64,000 bases of DNA. Origin: Chloranthus sessilifolius (Eukaryota > Streptophyta > Magnoliopsida > Chloranthales > Chloranthaceae). Positions 1 through 12,680 of this stretch are shown here, piece after piece (position 1 is the stretch's first letter; each line of letters opens with the position of its first letter). Both the position numbers and the translations under genes were made by a program. The stretch lies in the NCBI GenBank assembly GCA_021018995.1, contig CM037593.1, forward strand, positions 15,280,088 through 15,344,087, in the 5' to 3' direction. The notes beneath the pieces were generated by a model. That model saw only the letters and a list, made by a program, of their open reading frames with translations, did no database searches and was not told the DNA's origin.

Positions 1-112
1 AGCATAATTAACGATAATATGGGAGCATTGAACCATGGAAATAACAGGATCACCGAAATCCGTGGAAGAATAGATTGATCCAGCCATTACTAAGAGAATT
101 AAAAATGTCACA

Positions 113-381
113 AGTCTTACTCAATCGATTGAATTCTGAAAATCAATCGATTGATGTTTTGATAGCTGTTCTGCCGCCCAAAATCTGAATTTAAAATCAA
201 TCGATTGAATTTCATAAATCAATCGATTGAGTTGGATGACAACTATTTCCCTCTCAAATTCGAATTTAAATTCAAATTGATTGATTTTCTAAAATCAATT
301 GATTTATTTCAAATTCAAATAATTTCGCCAAAATTCAGATTTTGAATTCAATCAATTGAATCTTGGAATTCAATCGATTGA
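113..381 (+). repeat. Array of TCAATCGATTGA palindromes in LTR U3
   Basis: Five perfect copies of the 12-bp palindrome TCAATCGATTGA lie at 121-132, 143-154, 197-208, 219-230 and 370-381. Variants include TCAATCAATTGA at 348-359 and imperfect copies around 270-306. The array ends about 30 bp upstream of a TATA box, which is the U3 position. Confidence 0.85.
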
Positions 382-412
382 CCTATATATGAAAATTCTT
401 CCATCTGAGCCC

Positions 413-420
413 TATATAAA
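413..420 (+). promoter_or_regulatory. TATA box of LTR-A
   Basis: TATATAAA lies just downstream of the palindrome array. Its position relative to the array matches the TATA boxes at 62949-62957 (minus) and 53640-53648 (plus) in other LTRs of this window. Confidence 0.6.
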
Positions 421-719
421 CAAAGCAGTGTTAAGGGTTTTACGGGTGCTCTTTTGAGAGCCTCTTTAGAGGTGCTCTTTTAGGGCCTATTTTTCTTAGG
501 TTTTCTCCTTAGTTTTTCAATTTTAGTTTTAGCTTTTGATAATTAGTTTGTAATTAGAAATCAAAGCTTTTGTAAGGTTTCGGATCTTTTTCTAAAAGAT
601 CCGAGCATTTGATAAATTAAAGAACGTGTTTGATGGTTTCGGATTTTTGCCTTATGTGTGGGTCGGACATGAACGGCTAAAACCGTTCATTCAAGGAGGA
701 AGCGACCTCTAAATAAGTA

Positions 720-1360
720 GTTAATTTTTATTTCAATCATTTTTTTTTACAAATATTGAATCGTATGACTTTAAGTGTGTGCCTATTGTTTATCATCGAA
801 TGCTCATTTATAGTCGTCGATCTTAATTATCGGCGACAATAAAAGAGTTATTCCATGTAGATCTGATCTTGTAAATTGATTTAGGAAGGCATATGATTGA
901 TCTTACTATTGTGATTTCGTATGTGAGATGTACTATTCCTTTCCCATGATTCATGCCATGATTGGATGCGTCATAGTGTTTGGATAGAGTATGCAGGATC
1001 AATAATCATATTCTTTTCAAATCATTTTACTTGTAGTAAAATTAGAATTAATATTTGTATTCTTTGGCATAATTATTAAATCGTACGGCTTTCAGTTTGA
1101 GCATATTATTTTATCATTAAATACTCGGTTATAGCCGTTGACCGTGTGATTGGCGACCATAAACGAGTTATTCCACCTAGATTTGATCTTGTAGACTAAT
1201 CTAGGATGTCGTATGATTGATTTTTAATGCTGTGATTTCGAATGTGAGATACGCTATGCCTTTCGTGTAATTCATGCCGTGGTTGGATGAGTTATAGTGC
1301 TTGGAGAGAGTATGTCGGATCAATAATCACACTTTTTACGATTCATTTTTTTAGTAGTTA
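720..1360 (+). repeat. Tandem duplication, two units of about 320 bp
   Basis: The stretch from about 720 to 1040 is repeated at about 1041-1360 with an offset of 320 bp; for example TCGTATGACT at 761 pairs with TCGTACGGCT at 1081. Copies are roughly 75 percent identical by eye. It lies in the transcribed part of LTR-A, between the TATA box and the acidic frame. Confidence 0.75.
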
Positions 1361-1917
1361 AATGAGGGCAAATAGTTTGACATTAAAATGTGTGATTGAT
1401 TATTGGTAGAAAAATTACAAATCTAGGATTAGCGGACTCCTTGATCATTTTATCATCGTTATTTGATTGATCACTATTTTCCTTGTATAAGCTTTATTTA
1501 GATTCCATTAATCGCATTTTGTGTAGTTGATAGTTTTTCTTCATCTTTTATAAAATCTTACCTTTGGTACTTCCTTAGGTTCGTTTGACGCTTCTAGAAA
1601 TTAATTAAATTTCATGCTTCCCTGTGCGTTTGACACTCTTGATTTCACTGTATTTCAATAGATCTTGTGCACTTGCAAGGGTACACTTTAAAACCGATCA
1701 GTCTTGTATGAAAGTAAAGATATGAGTTTGATGTTACGCATGACTCTGATATTTCTTTATTCTTATATACTGTGATACTATTATTATCACTCACGAGATG
1801 GACTCATAATGCACCTGAAATTGTATGGTGGATTGGTGGTGTATCCACTGAGTTGCGTATTGTTTAAAAACTCAGTCCTTTTGACATTTATTCCTTTCAA
1901 GTAACTTTATCGATAGA

Positions 1918-2058
1918 GTGGACGCCGATTATTTCCATCCTGTTGATGCTAACTTCGCAAATCCTGTGGACGCTGAGTACTAGAAGGATTGGGAGGGCGA
2001 CGCTATAGGACACCAGGAGGACCTCGGTGTCGATTACAATCCTACTGCAAATTATTGA
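1918..2058 (+). other. Short acidic frame near the 3' end of LTR-A
   Basis: From GTG at 1918 the frame reads acidic D/E/Y-rich units (VDADY, PVDAEY, then after a TAG at 1981-1983 EDLGVDY) to TGA at 2056-2058. The inverted relative at 61243-61411 keeps the frame with VDTDY, PMDAEY and EDLYADY, mostly conservative differences, and also has a TAG. A pyrimidine-rich stretch ending in AG (1880-1900) precedes it, so it may be a 3' exon. The product is unknown. Confidence 0.4.
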
Positions 2059-2437
2059 TAGCACTAGTTTTGGTATAAATATTTGGTTATTTAGTTTAGA
2101 TGGTTTATTTTGTTATTTCGTACATACATCGTTTATCATTGGGCATTTATTGTCTATCATTGGGCATTTATTGTTAGTCTCGTACTTTTGATTCATATAT
2201 GACTTTTATATTTTTCCTTAATTAATAATTATTTTATTGGTTCAGTATCATTTTTTTTATTATTTATTTTTGTTCCGATTCTCTAGCTTTATACTATTGG
2301 ATTCACGAATGTAGTGGAACCATATTAGCATGAGAACTCTGATTATATATATGTCCGCTTAGCGTATCTGGGATGCGCGTGAGTCATACCACAGAATTCT
2401 AGACCATCGAGATGGGGTATAATCTCGGATTATGACA

Positions 2438-3697
2438 CATTTAAATAACTAAGTTTTAAGTACAAGATTTATTTGATATTTAAAAAACATATGGGAAGGA
2501 TTTAGAAAAGTAACTATAAAGGGGGTGATTTTAGAAAGTTTCCCAATATATCATCTAATCATTTGAAGGATCTGATTTAAAGTGGTCAAACACTATAAAA
2601 TTAACTATTAATCGGATGCCACAACATAGGTAAATTAGTCCCTCCATCAATGCCACAACATTGAACATTATGTAATGGTTCTAGATCACATGCCACATGG
2701 CATGTGAAAAAAAATTGCCCATGTTTTGGGATCTCATGTCACATGGCATGTGATTTATCAAAAAATGAAAATCGTGTGACGTTCCTTTTCATTTTAAAGT
2801 CCACACAGACCCGACTGAGACCCGATCTACAAGCCAATCGGGTGACACGCTACCCACGAGCTAAGTGAGGTCATGCGTTACCCAACTTGAAAATGAGGTG
2901 ACACAGCAACTTAGAGGAGATCAGTCAGGTTCCACCCAAAAAAGTTGGGCGCGATCCTATGCTTATCCATCATTAAAAATGGGGTCAAAGTTAGGAAAAA
3001 TATAATGACAATTTTGTCAATAATGTTCACTATGGGCAAAGACGTTATTCAATCAACGAAATGACGCCTACTTATCTGCCGCTTAACAGCATTGGGATAT
3101 ATGTGAAGGAAACATAAAAGTAGGTGATAGGCATAATTGGAAGGGGCGGAGTGTTATGCAATTTCAGCATAACACAAGGGGGGGGGGGGCAATTTGCAAA
3201 AAACCTTTTCTTTTATAATGTTATAGGACAACTTAGATGTAGTTCGGTTAGTGCCTATGGAACTTGCACGCAGATGGGAGACCATTGGGAAGTAAATCTC
3301 ACACAATAAATCATTTACCTTTGGTAATACAAAGGGTGAAAGCAAACTAGGAGTCTTCAACCCACAACCCCATAGAAAAATAGATTGGCACATTTTTCAA
3401 GGTCCTCAAAATGTCATTTGGTCAATACGTAAGGAAAAAATTATTTCAAAATACAAAAAAGATTTCAATAACACAAGCGATATCTTTACTATTATAAAGC
3501 GAAAGGGACGGAAATCCGGCCAACTACGAATTTATTAAATTTTCTTAGAAAAAGAAGATAATGACTCCTGCCCCATCTTTTCTTAGAAAAAGAGGATAAT
3601 GGCCCCTGCCCAATATTTCAATACCAAATGGTATTTAAATGGTCTAACACCATTAAAATGACAGTTTTTATCTCACACCATTAAAATATAATTTATG
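2438..3697. other. Intergenic, no gene seen
   Basis: No plausible coding region. A near-palindrome CACATGCCACATGGCATGTG lies near 2690, a G run at 3179-3189, and a 38-bp unit starting TCTTAGAAAAAG is duplicated at about 3543-3615. The last bases (ATT, 3698-3700) are the left target duplication of the CACTA element. Confidence 0.6.
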
Positions 3698-3700
3698 ATT

Positions 3701-4140
3701 CACTACGTCAAATAAGTTGAAATACGACTGCCCACAGCCGTCTTATTTGCGAAATAAGACGGCCTAAAACTGTCTTCACGTCCGTTCTTTTTTTGGGCGT
3801 CTTAAATTTATAAGACGGTCTTAAACCGTCTTATATTCCACAAATACGACGGTCGAAAATGACTGTTATCGGCAGTCCTAATATAAGACGGTCTGAAGCC
3901 GTCTCATATTAACCGCTAAAGACGGTTACTGACCAATCAATAAGACCGCTCATGGCCGTCTTTAATAGACCGTCCGTTATTGAGAGACGGTCATGAGTTG
4001 TCTTATTTATTATATCGGTAAGTCCTTTCTGAACCGTCCTATTTGAAAGGCCGTTCAAATAAGACGGTTTGGAACCGTCGTAGTTTTTAAATTTTGGGGA
4101 AAAAAAATTAACAAATAAGACGGTCTTAGACAGTCTTTTT
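3701..4140. repeat. Left terminus and subterminal repeats of CACTA-1
   Basis: After the terminal CACTACGTCAAA the segment is filled with variants of AAGACGGTCTTAAACCGTCT in both orientations, such as 3812-3836 and 4060-4085. These are the presumed binding sites of the TNPA-like subunit. The right end (13340-13522) has the same words. Confidence 0.9.
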
Positions 4141-4149
4141 TGTTTAAAT

Positions 4150-6650
4150 CGTAATAAAAAAAATATATTTATAATAAAAAATATAGCTGATCAGCAGTTT
4201 GGCATCATGATTTACTTATGGGTGCCTATAAAAGCAGTTTGGTACCATAATTTAAGTCAATCCTACCCAAATAGTTGTTTAGAAACCAATCAAACAGACA
4301 CGAAATTTTAAAATAATATAAATAAGATGATCCCTGATATACAATTTTAAAGCACATAATCTGAGAGTGGTAATTGACGCGTAGGCTCACCATCTTCAAT
4401 GTCAACATCAAATACTGAGAAAAAGTATTTTAATGAGTTAGAAATAAACTTACAAAAGGGTGATAAGAAGCTTATAGATGGAGAACTAATGACCACACAG
4501 CACAAAGTCGGTCTCTATTCAGCCCTCTTTAATGAAACACCAATACTTACACATAAGGATAAAAAATATTCCGCAACAATAATATAACAAATAACAAAAT
4601 AGAACTTATAGAAAAAAGTGAAAAACAATCCACGGATATTGTTAAAGGTCCTTAAAATTTTTGAAAACTTATTCAAAACTGAATATATACATATAGGGGT
4701 TGGGCCTGTTGCCCAATAGAAATTTTAATATTTTTTTTAAGTGACAAAAATAAAAAATTGACTGATTTCAACGGTCCAAATTTTTAATGCTAGAAAAAAT
4801 ATGGTGGAAATGAGTTTTTTAATTTATTTTTATAGGACAGTGTCATACAGTATGCAGTTTTTTTAAAGACAAATTTGCAGGCAGCTTATGTAGCGCAACA
4901 TGATTGGCTGCACGCACAGTGGAGCCCAAGCAATGCAGTCAATCGCGTCGTGCCACCTAAGTTGCCCGCAAATTTGTCTATAAAAAGCTGTCTACGATTA
5001 ATAATTTTTCTTTTCTAAATGATCCAAACAAATCAATCTAGGTCCTCATGGCACCAAAGCAGTATTTTGGGTCCCCATGGAGCTCTAAATGGATTATTGG
5101 GGCAAAAGTCGGAACAAGGGAAAACCAAAAGAAAACCAAGATCTCACTAGAGAAAGCAAAGTTCCTTCCCTGGCTAAAGTATCCACCACACTGTTGCTTC
5201 TCCAAAAACAAGGGAAAACAGACTACATAATTCTCAAAAATCCCATCTATATTATAAGATTCTATAATATGTGGAGACTTCAGTCTGATCAAAGTCCATA
5301 TCACAAGAAAGATGTGCTTCCTAGAGCATATAGTAGTTAGTTATCCACTTCTTAAACTCCTAGGTAATAGATTAAAATTACTGAAAAACTAATATATGGC
5401 ATAATCTCAAAAAAATTGAGACTGCAATATATTGTTTGTTTTCACCAAAATGCACATTTACAACATTGTAAGAAAGAAACAAAATGATGATAAAGCCTAC
5501 TGATAAATCCAGCATTTGCAAGTAATTTTAGAGAATGTAAGGTGCTATGTCACCAAGATATTTTCTAGCAAACTAATATAATCAATAGTAAATATACTAA
5601 ACAAAACTTGAAAGTAGCATACAATCAAAGCAAACATTCTACATCTTATGTTAAAAAATGTCTTACTTGACAGTTAAATCCAGTGAGGATCCACATAAAG
5701 CATCAAGAACAATGATACATTAGAAATAACTCATTCTCACTATTTTGCCAGCAAATGCATTTCTACTCCCTTGGATTATAATAGTTGGAATTGAACCACA
5801 ACATTGTTTACCTATAAACCTTACAAAAAGCACCTTCAGTAGAGAAAAAGAATCTTCATAAAAAGCAAAGCAATACCTTAGCATCCTCATGAACCACATT
5901 ACAAGGAAGTCCCTTGTTTATAAGCATCAAATCTGCAAATAGATCCGAATTCAACAATTAAATCTCACATTTGTATCATCCAAATAGTCTGAGATCACAC
6001 ATGGTCAATCTTTGGTCTTTTATTGTTAAAGAAGTGACATAATCATAAAATAGTGATAATTACGTAAAAATGCAGGGTCCAAAAACAAGGGTGAGAAAAA
6101 TAGACAAAACCCCAAGCCAAATAGCCCTGCCCCTGCCCCACACAACAATACAAAGAATGAAAGAGAAAAAACTCTACCCTTTCTTGGTAAAGATGGGTTT
6201 CCATGAGTGATGATCAAAATGATCATCCAACTTCGCTGTCGAGTCAGCCACCCCATTCCCTTTCTATATCTGTATAGACCCACAAAAACAAGAAAGACGA
6301 ATATGAAACACCATAGAAAAGAGCACCTTAGAGGGTTATTAAAATAATAATAAAATTAGAAACCCTTGTTTCCAGAGTCCAGATTAATTACCTCTGTCAT
6401 ATTCATAATAAAATTAGGAATTGTGGGTAAACAATCCCTTTTCCCTCCTCCTTTTTCCGGGCTTGGAACCGGCAATACAAACAACATTGTATTGGCGGAG
6501 TTAAAAAGGGGTTAATTAAGAGAAATATAACCTAACATTATCTTAATTTATAGCAAAAACACAAATAAAAGTTCAAGAAATTATAAGATGTCTCAATAGG
6601 TTCAACAAGTAACATAAAGTCCAGAATATGCTACGGGCATGTCATGCAGA
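4150..6650. other. CACTA-1 segment without transposon genes
   Basis: About 2.5 kb between the left subterminal repeats and the TNPA-like gene. I see no long gene. On the minus strand a piece at about 5877-5935 looks like a small exon: a TTTGCAG-type acceptor, then codons reading LMLINKGLPCNVVHEDAK, then GTATTGC. This could be a captured host exon but I do not recognise it. A fold-back element lies at 4855-4992. Confidence 0.35.
4855..4992. repeat. Imperfect hairpin MITE
   Basis: The left arm from 4855 (AAAGACAAATTTGCAGGCAG) is mirrored by the right arm ending near 4992 (CTGCC/TTGCCC...TTTGTCTATAAAAAG). Arms pair over roughly 57 nt with mismatches around a loop of about 20 nt. Similar GCTTAYGTRGYGC words recur in the hairpin at 54925-55009. 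Confidence 0.65.
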
Positions 6651-6656
6651 TGGAAT

Positions 6657-8161
6657 CTAATAAAATTGGGTTTTACGGGTGGGCCACTGAATTATGTTTC
6701 CCACTGCATTTCCTAAGGTTCCTTCTTCTTCTGGCAATTGCACATCAGGAAAGAAGACAGTATCTACAATGATGTCATGTAAACCCTCCTGAGCATGTGT
6801 CGCTGATAGTCTTCCTTCGGCGGCGATATCTTGCCTCCATATCAATTTACAACGGCCACCTTCTTGTGTTGAAGATGTGCTCGTTGAAGGAATCTATAAA
6901 TAATATTATTAAAATATTATATTAAAGTTCATTCGATAATATTAATAAATATTAAATTAATACCTGTGAAGATGAACCCATGCTCTGGGGGGTGGAAGGT
7001 GTTTGAATATTGGAATGAGGGGCTTGTGAGTTCCTCATCCACTCTTGCAGCTGAAGTACAGTCTCTGATAACTTACTATATTGGGACTGCAAGGTCTCCT
7101 GAGTTGACTGTTGCTTTCGTATCGTGCTAATATAAGGTGTCGTGTACTTGACCCGAGTCTTGGAGGCACCAAAACCCATTCCCTTCACCTGACCTCTTGA
7201 ATCAGGTCCAAGTATCTATAAATAAAATTATTAGTATATATAGAACAATTTTCAGTAAAACAATTTAGAGATCCAGTGAAGGTTAAAAAACTCACAGTGG
7301 CAACAGTGTCATGGTCTAAATCTTTCTCAGCAGATTCAGGATTTGAAGCATGTAAGGCCTTTACTGCAATCTACAAGATAAATGAAAAATAGTGAAAATT
7401 TATTTAGAGATTAAACCAAATGATATTATTCTTACCACATGTGGGTCCAAAGTAGTGCCATCTTTTCCCGAATGGGAAGTCAACCATAAAGTTGTCCTAT
7501 CAGGACTCTTTCCAGTTTTCTCCCTCTGCTCATAAAGGTTCAACAACATAGATTAGAGAATATTTAGTGAATAATGAAATATTTTTATTATAAATATCAA
7601 TTCACATACCAATTCTTCGGCGACTCTGGCCTGCCCCTTTCTGCCGGATCGGTGAATACTTTTCATCATTTTCCTACTCTGACTACCAGATAAACTCTTT
7701 GATTGGTATTCAGGTGAGGAAAAGTAAGTGATAAGCAAGTTCCAATCTTCCTCCCTAACACGGCGTATTAGCTTTTCTCTCTGTGTCATTACTATATTTT
7801 TTATAGTGGTTGGTGTATAAGGTGCTCTTCCACTTTTTCCATAGGTCGCCCACCTTAGACATAAACCATTCCTTCCTTTCTTCCGGAATAATATATTCAA
7901 GCTGCGAACAAAATAATTTAGTTAGTAGCAGTTGAATATTTAATTACTTTAATTGAAAAATTAATGGGGCATAAATGATTCAAATATACTCACAGCGAGA
8001 ACATCCCAAACCTTCTCTTTAACCTCTAAGGGAACTTCTTTCCATTTTTTTACAGTTGGAGAAATGTATATCCTCATAATACGACCAATGCATGAGGCCA
8101 ATTGTCCGGCATGGGGCCCTGTGGGGCCAGAACTATTGAAACTTACCTCAATAGGGGCCAT
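6657..8161 (-). pseudogene. CACTA TNPA/Ptta-type transposase gene, broken
   Basis: The pieces in order on the minus strand are: 8161-7961 (start MAPIEVSFNSSGPTG, a Transposase_24/Ptta-like N-terminus with VKKWKEVP and KVWDVL); 7900-7600 (VGDLWKKWKSTL in one frame, then REEDWNLLITYFSSPEYQ in another, showing a frameshift near 7750); 7517-7440 (DRTTLWLTSHSGKDGT); a short exon near 7370-7290; 7220-6957 (KGMGFGASKTRVKY, then a Gln-rich coiled-coil-like stretch); and 6890-6657 with a TAG stop. Donors and acceptors of GT-AG type separate the pieces. TNPA proteins bind the subterminal repeats and assist TNPD. The order and domain words fit the family; function is lost by the frameshift. Confidence 0.75.
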
Positions 8162-8439
8162 ATATCATTGTAATATATAATTTCACCAAACAATATAGTC
8201 ATATGAATTTAAAATATAAAGTATTAATGAAGATAACAATCAAGTAATCAATATAAGATAACCACTTTAAATTATAATTTGGAAAAAATAATCATTGCAC
8301 ACTGATCAAGCAACCAATAACAAGTTCAATGATGTCTATCACTCAAACTTATAAAGATAAATGTGAAACAAAGTCAACAATGAAGATAAACAATATTATT
8401 TTACTTTAAAAAATTAATCTTTCCATATTGATCAAACAT

Positions 8440-9432
8440 TCATCCTTGCATATCTTCTATGTTATCGTCTTCTATGGGAGAGAGAATTTCATTCATTCTT
8501 ATTTTAAAGACTAATGGGTCCTCATAGGCATCTGCATCCCTATTCATTCTTTTTGGAGCATCCAAGACAACATACGATTTCTCCTCCTCGGGCTTTGTAT
8601 GATCTTTGCAGTAGAATACTTGCATTGCTTGAGAAGCAAGGATAAATGGTTCATCTTCTTCTTTTGTCTTTCTCTGTAATCTATCTAAATCAACAATCCG
8701 CAAATTTGTATTTGGGTCAACTATACATCCATTGACACTATCATCAACACGTACCCAATCACAATAAAATACTGTTTCTTTGAAGTCATAGTAATCCAAC
8801 TCTAAAATTTGTTGGATGACACCGTAGTACATGACATCCTCAACCACGGGGTTCGTATCCCTAGGGCCTGACACACGTGTAGTTAAAGCTGTCAAGGAGA
8901 CTCCGCTATTTTGTGTCGTCATATTCTTTTCCGACTTCAATTGTATGAAATTCATACCCATTTATAAAATATGCATTATACGAAATTGTTGTAAACTTTG
9001 GACCATCAACAAGTCTTTTCAAGGTAGAATTTTCTACAGTTTGTAGTTGTTGCTTAAGCCACGGAATGTATTCCATAGCCATGTCTCTACGCAGATTACT
9101 TCTACCCTGAATAGTAGGTATGTGGCTTTGTCGGTATGACTGGTACTTCCTGCACATGAAAATTTTGATGATTGTGAGCGTGAAGTAACCTAACTCACAA
9201 ACTAATTGCATATATAATTGAAATCTTACTTTTCCCACTCGGCATTGCCTGCAAACTGGCTCAATACCCATTTCCTTGCTTGTTGGTACTTTACATTATC
9301 AAGGAAATATTGCTTTCCTTTTTTGTCTATAGGATAGCCACATTCACTCTGATCATCCAAACGTCCTCGCTTATGACTTCCATTACTACCGTCGAGTATG
9401 AAATTCATTGAGTATGTCATTGCTTCATCCAT
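8440..9432 (-). pseudogene. CACTA TNPD C-terminal part (DUF4216 region)
   Basis: An exon at 9432-9226 (MDEAMTYSMNFILDG, ending AEWEK before GTAAGAT) joins a piece at about 9150-8905 (SYRQSHIPTIQGRSNLRRDMA to NGYEFHT) and then, in a shifted frame, 8900-8440, which has the DUF4216 words TQNSG, NPVVEDVMYYG and LDYYDFKETVFYCDWV and the C-terminal FILASQAMQVFY. A frameshift between NGYEFHT and TQNSG (about 8905-8930) and a stop just before 9432 break it. This is the tail of the tnp2 transposase that catalyses CACTA excision. Confidence 0.8.
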
Positions 9433-9606
9433 TAGGTAACACTATGTAATACATCCTTCTGGATACGTTTGATTCACTACGTATCTTTTATACGTTTTCA
9501 TCATCCTGATACATTTGTTGTTAATTAGAATAAATATCAAATGAGTCAAACTAAAAATAAACATATATCTGAATATTTTATTTACCTTTCAAAAGAATAC
9601 ATCCTT

Positions 9607-10599
9607 CTATATCTGACAGGTCCACAAATTTGGGCCTCCTCCACCATGTGCACAATAAGATGTATCATAGATACAAAAAAAAGAATGGAAGTACATCTCA
9701 AATATGCATAGTGTTTCGACTACGTTTTCTTTCATCTTCAATAGTTCTACACGGTTTATGACCTTCGAACATAACACATTGAAGAATATTGACAAATTTT
9801 GAATAGCGGCACGCAGTGCCTTTTGATCTGGCTTTTTAAAAGCATGCATCAGTAAAACGGGTAGGAGTTGTTGCATGAGGATGTGATAGTCATGCGACTT
9901 GAGATTTTTTAGTTCCCCATCCTTTAAATTCACATTATGTTTCCAATTTCCGCTATACCCGATAGGGACCTTTAAATGATATAAAGTCTCACAAACTATT
10001 TTTTTCTCTGTTGGGGAAAGAGTGTACGAAGCTTGAGGACAAGTGATCTTGTCATTCCTAACTTCAGGCCATAATTTCTTCCAACGACCAGTGAATCCCA
10101 TATACTCTAAGTCTTGACGAGCTGCAAGTCCATCCTTAGTCTTACCCTTTATGTTCATAATTGTTGCAAAGAGAGTTTCTGCCACATTTTTTTCGATGTG
10201 CATCACATCCAGGTTGTGGCGAATAGGTAATTTCTGTACACACGAAGGACATTTCAATAAGTAAGATTCATGGATATGAAGAATAAAGTATAAAATGTAA
10301 GTCAAAAAATGATTATAACAAACCTCCCAATATGGCAAGTCGAAAAAGCATGACCTCTTTGACCATGGGATATCATCATTTTGACACCTCTTTCTCTTCA
10401 GGCCTGTTGGATCCTTTCCGAACTTGGTCTCGATAGTTTGCAATTTGTATAGTAGTTCAGAACCACTCAAGCGCCGAGGAGATAAACGAAGTTCCTCCTT
10501 ACCATTAAATTGTGATTTTTTATGCCTATGGGGGTCCGACATCTTTAAAAATTTTCTATGCCCCATGTAAGCAAACTTCTTTCCATGTGTCAACCACAC
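9607..10599 (-). pseudogene. CACTA TNPD (tnp2) central part with an unspliced intron
   Basis: A 330-codon open frame beginning MWLTHGKKFAYMGHRKFL. It has tnp2-family words (KKFAYMGHRKFL, LDVMHIEKNVAETL, GKTKDGLAARQDLEYMG, LKSHDYHILMQQLLP). Residues around VCYNHFLTYILYF are not transposase-like. They are an in-frame 90-bp intron at about 10234-10323 (GTTTGTT...TGTACAG), so the frame joins exon-intron-exon. The 3' end reads into unrelated residues, so another splice is likely near 9700. It continues the protein begun at 11994 and ended by the 9432-8440 pieces. Confidence 0.85.
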
Positions 10600-11169
10600 T
10601 GATTCTGTCCCTTCACAACAAACAGGACAACCATATCTTCCAGCGGTCCTGCATCCCGATAAATGAGCATATGCTGGAAAATCATGGATCGCCTATAACA
10701 GAATAGCTCTCATAGTGAACTTACTCAGAGTATAAGAAATGCATAGCTCGATTCGACCACAAATCATTCAACTCTTTAATGAGCGGTTGCAAGTATATGT
10801 CAATGTCATGTCCAGGACCGTTTTTACCAGGAATCAACAGTGATAGCATCGTAAACTCTTTCCGCATGCATAAAGAGGGTGGAAGATTATACGGAACAAT
10901 CATGACAGGCCAACAACTGTAGGAGTTATTCTTATTACCGAAAGGATTGAATCCATCTGTTGCAAGTCCCGCGAAATATTACGTTCCTCGACAAAGAAAG
11001 TCACTCCATGTACTATCTACTTGTTTCCAACATGACGAATCCAGGATGGCGCATGGTTGCTTCATTGAATCTTGATCCACTTTTTGCATGCCACGTCCAT
11101 ATCCTTTGCAATCCATGGTACCTACATTCTCTTCAACCTAGGAGTTAATGGAATGTATCTTACTTTTTT
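10600..11169 (-). pseudogene. CACTA TNPD fragment with stops and frameshifts
   Basis: This joins the N-terminal part to the central part. At 10903-10721 the frame reads MIVPYNLPPSLCMRKEFTML and LLIPGKNGPGHDIDIYLQPL, typical tnp2 words. Upstream pieces read RYIPLTPRLKRM and NPFGNKNNSYSCWPV, but with stops between and a different frame from 11170-11994. This is the most decayed part of the transposase. Confidence 0.75.
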
Positions 11170-11994
11170 TCACGGTACCCGTTTACTATTTACTTTGGTG
11201 TCAAACACCGGCTTCCACCTGCTTTCACCACACGTAGGACATTCATTGCGTTCCGCATGCTCTTTCCAGTAAAGTATACAATCATTCCGACATGCATGAA
11301 TTATCTCACACTCCATACGCAAGGACTTGATCATTTTCTTAGCAATATATGTTGTCTCTGGCAAAGTATTCTCTTTGGGCAAAATCTTTTTAATCAACTT
11401 TAACAATTCAGTGAAACTATTATCTGACCATTGATGTCTCGCCTTCATGCTCAGCAACTCAACAGTCACTGATAATTTAGTTTTCTCGCTTTCACATGAC
11501 GGAAATAAGGGTTGTACTGCATCCTTCATCAACTTCTGAAAATTAATTTTATCGGGTAAATCATCTTCAACACCTCCAACCACTTCATCCATGAATGTAT
11601 GCTCACTGATCCCATCTTGATTTTCAAGTAGATGACCAAATGTGTTGTTCACCATATTCATAATTTCTGGGACTTGATTATTAGTGTAATTATTAATGGG
11701 TGTACCGACCCTTGACTATGCACCTTTGGGAAAGCTCTCTCCATGATGGACCCATGTCGGTATTCGCCATATGCCGTCACATATTAAATGTTCTTTAATA
11801 ACGGCAAGTGTTTTCCTTCCTTTCGCAACATTACGACAATTCTTACAAGGACAACAATACCAATCATCGGTCCCTAATTTATCGCTATTGGCTTTTATAA
11901 ACTTAATGAATGAGTTAACTCGTTCTATGTATTCAGGTGTATGCCTTCCAGCGCTCATCCACTCCTTGCTCGGAGGTATGGATTTCGAAGACAT
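11170..11994 (-). pseudogene. CACTA TNPD N-terminal part (transposase-associated domain)
   Basis: It starts at ATG 11994 with MSSKSIPPSKEWM. Residues 1-86 match the plant transposase-associated domain: DDWYCCPCKNC, IKEHLICDGI and TWVHHGE. An in-frame TAG at 11716-11718 interrupts; the same frame then runs through 11661-11170 to CILYWKEHAERNECPTCGESRW and stops with TGA at 11170-11172. The start suits the family length before the CPCKNC motif. The two nonsense codons make it a pseudogene. Confidence 0.85.
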
Positions 11995-12424
11995 CTTTTA
12001 CAATAAATAAGTTCATTGTTAGAGAGAACATGATAAACTATGTTTCGAAATAAAAAATAAGACCGGACTGAAACTCCGCTTTGATGAAATAAAAAATGCA
12101 GAATTATGATGTTCTTTTTTAAAAGTGGGAAGATGAAATAAAAGAATAGGATGTGGAGCATTTAGTATTAAGAGACCGGTCCTACTCCTCTTAGGCTCAT
12201 TGTCAAGCTGCCTCTGCTACGGTCTTTTTGATAGACTGGACTTACCAATCAACGATTAGGTTTTTTCGTATTCATCTTTTATTAATATTTTTAAAGTCTA
12301 AATGCACCTACACTTTCAAACATGTTTTAGTGATCACCTTTTAGGATATGTTACATGCTGATTTGGAAAAAAATGACCTACTAATGGTACACTCATAGTT
12401 TCAAGATCCATTGTGTAAAAACAA

Positions 12425-12680
12425 TCTTTAAAATGGGAGCTACAAGTGGCACACGAGATTTGTTCTGTGGCACATCATCTACGAAGAAGGACTTAGTTAT
12501 TTTTGAGATATGTGCCATGTGGAACACCATCTAAGCCCTTTGATTTGATGGCCATGACACAAAGATCTTTTATACAAAAGATCACCATGAAATGTGATCT
12601 CAATATTTGACCGTATGATAGGTGGGCCATGATATGAAGATCTATTATGTAAAATATTCGGACTAAAGGCAATCTCTATT
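12425..12680 (+). repeat. Single arm of a MULE-type MITE
   Basis: From GGGAGCTACAAGTGGCACAC the sequence matches the left arm of the complete fold-back element at 35752-36164, for example the shared CACGAGATTTGTTC and GTGCCATGTGGAACACC words. No second arm follows. It lies in the 5' leader side of CACTA-1. Confidence 0.7.

Larger units (their letters stand above)
1..2437 (+). mobile_element. Long LTR (LTR-A), 5' end beyond the window
   Basis: This is the 3' part of an LTR read on the plus strand. The segment 1720-2437 matches, in inverted orientation, 60910-61625 at the other end of the window, including the terminal TGACA. Upstream lie a palindrome array (121-381), a TATA box (413-420) and a short acidic frame (1918-2058), the same order as in the LTR at 60910-63841. 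No primer-binding site follows 2437, so it is a solo LTR or a 3' LTR. The first 1.7 kb align poorly with the other copy, so a mosaic origin is possible. Confidence 0.6.
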
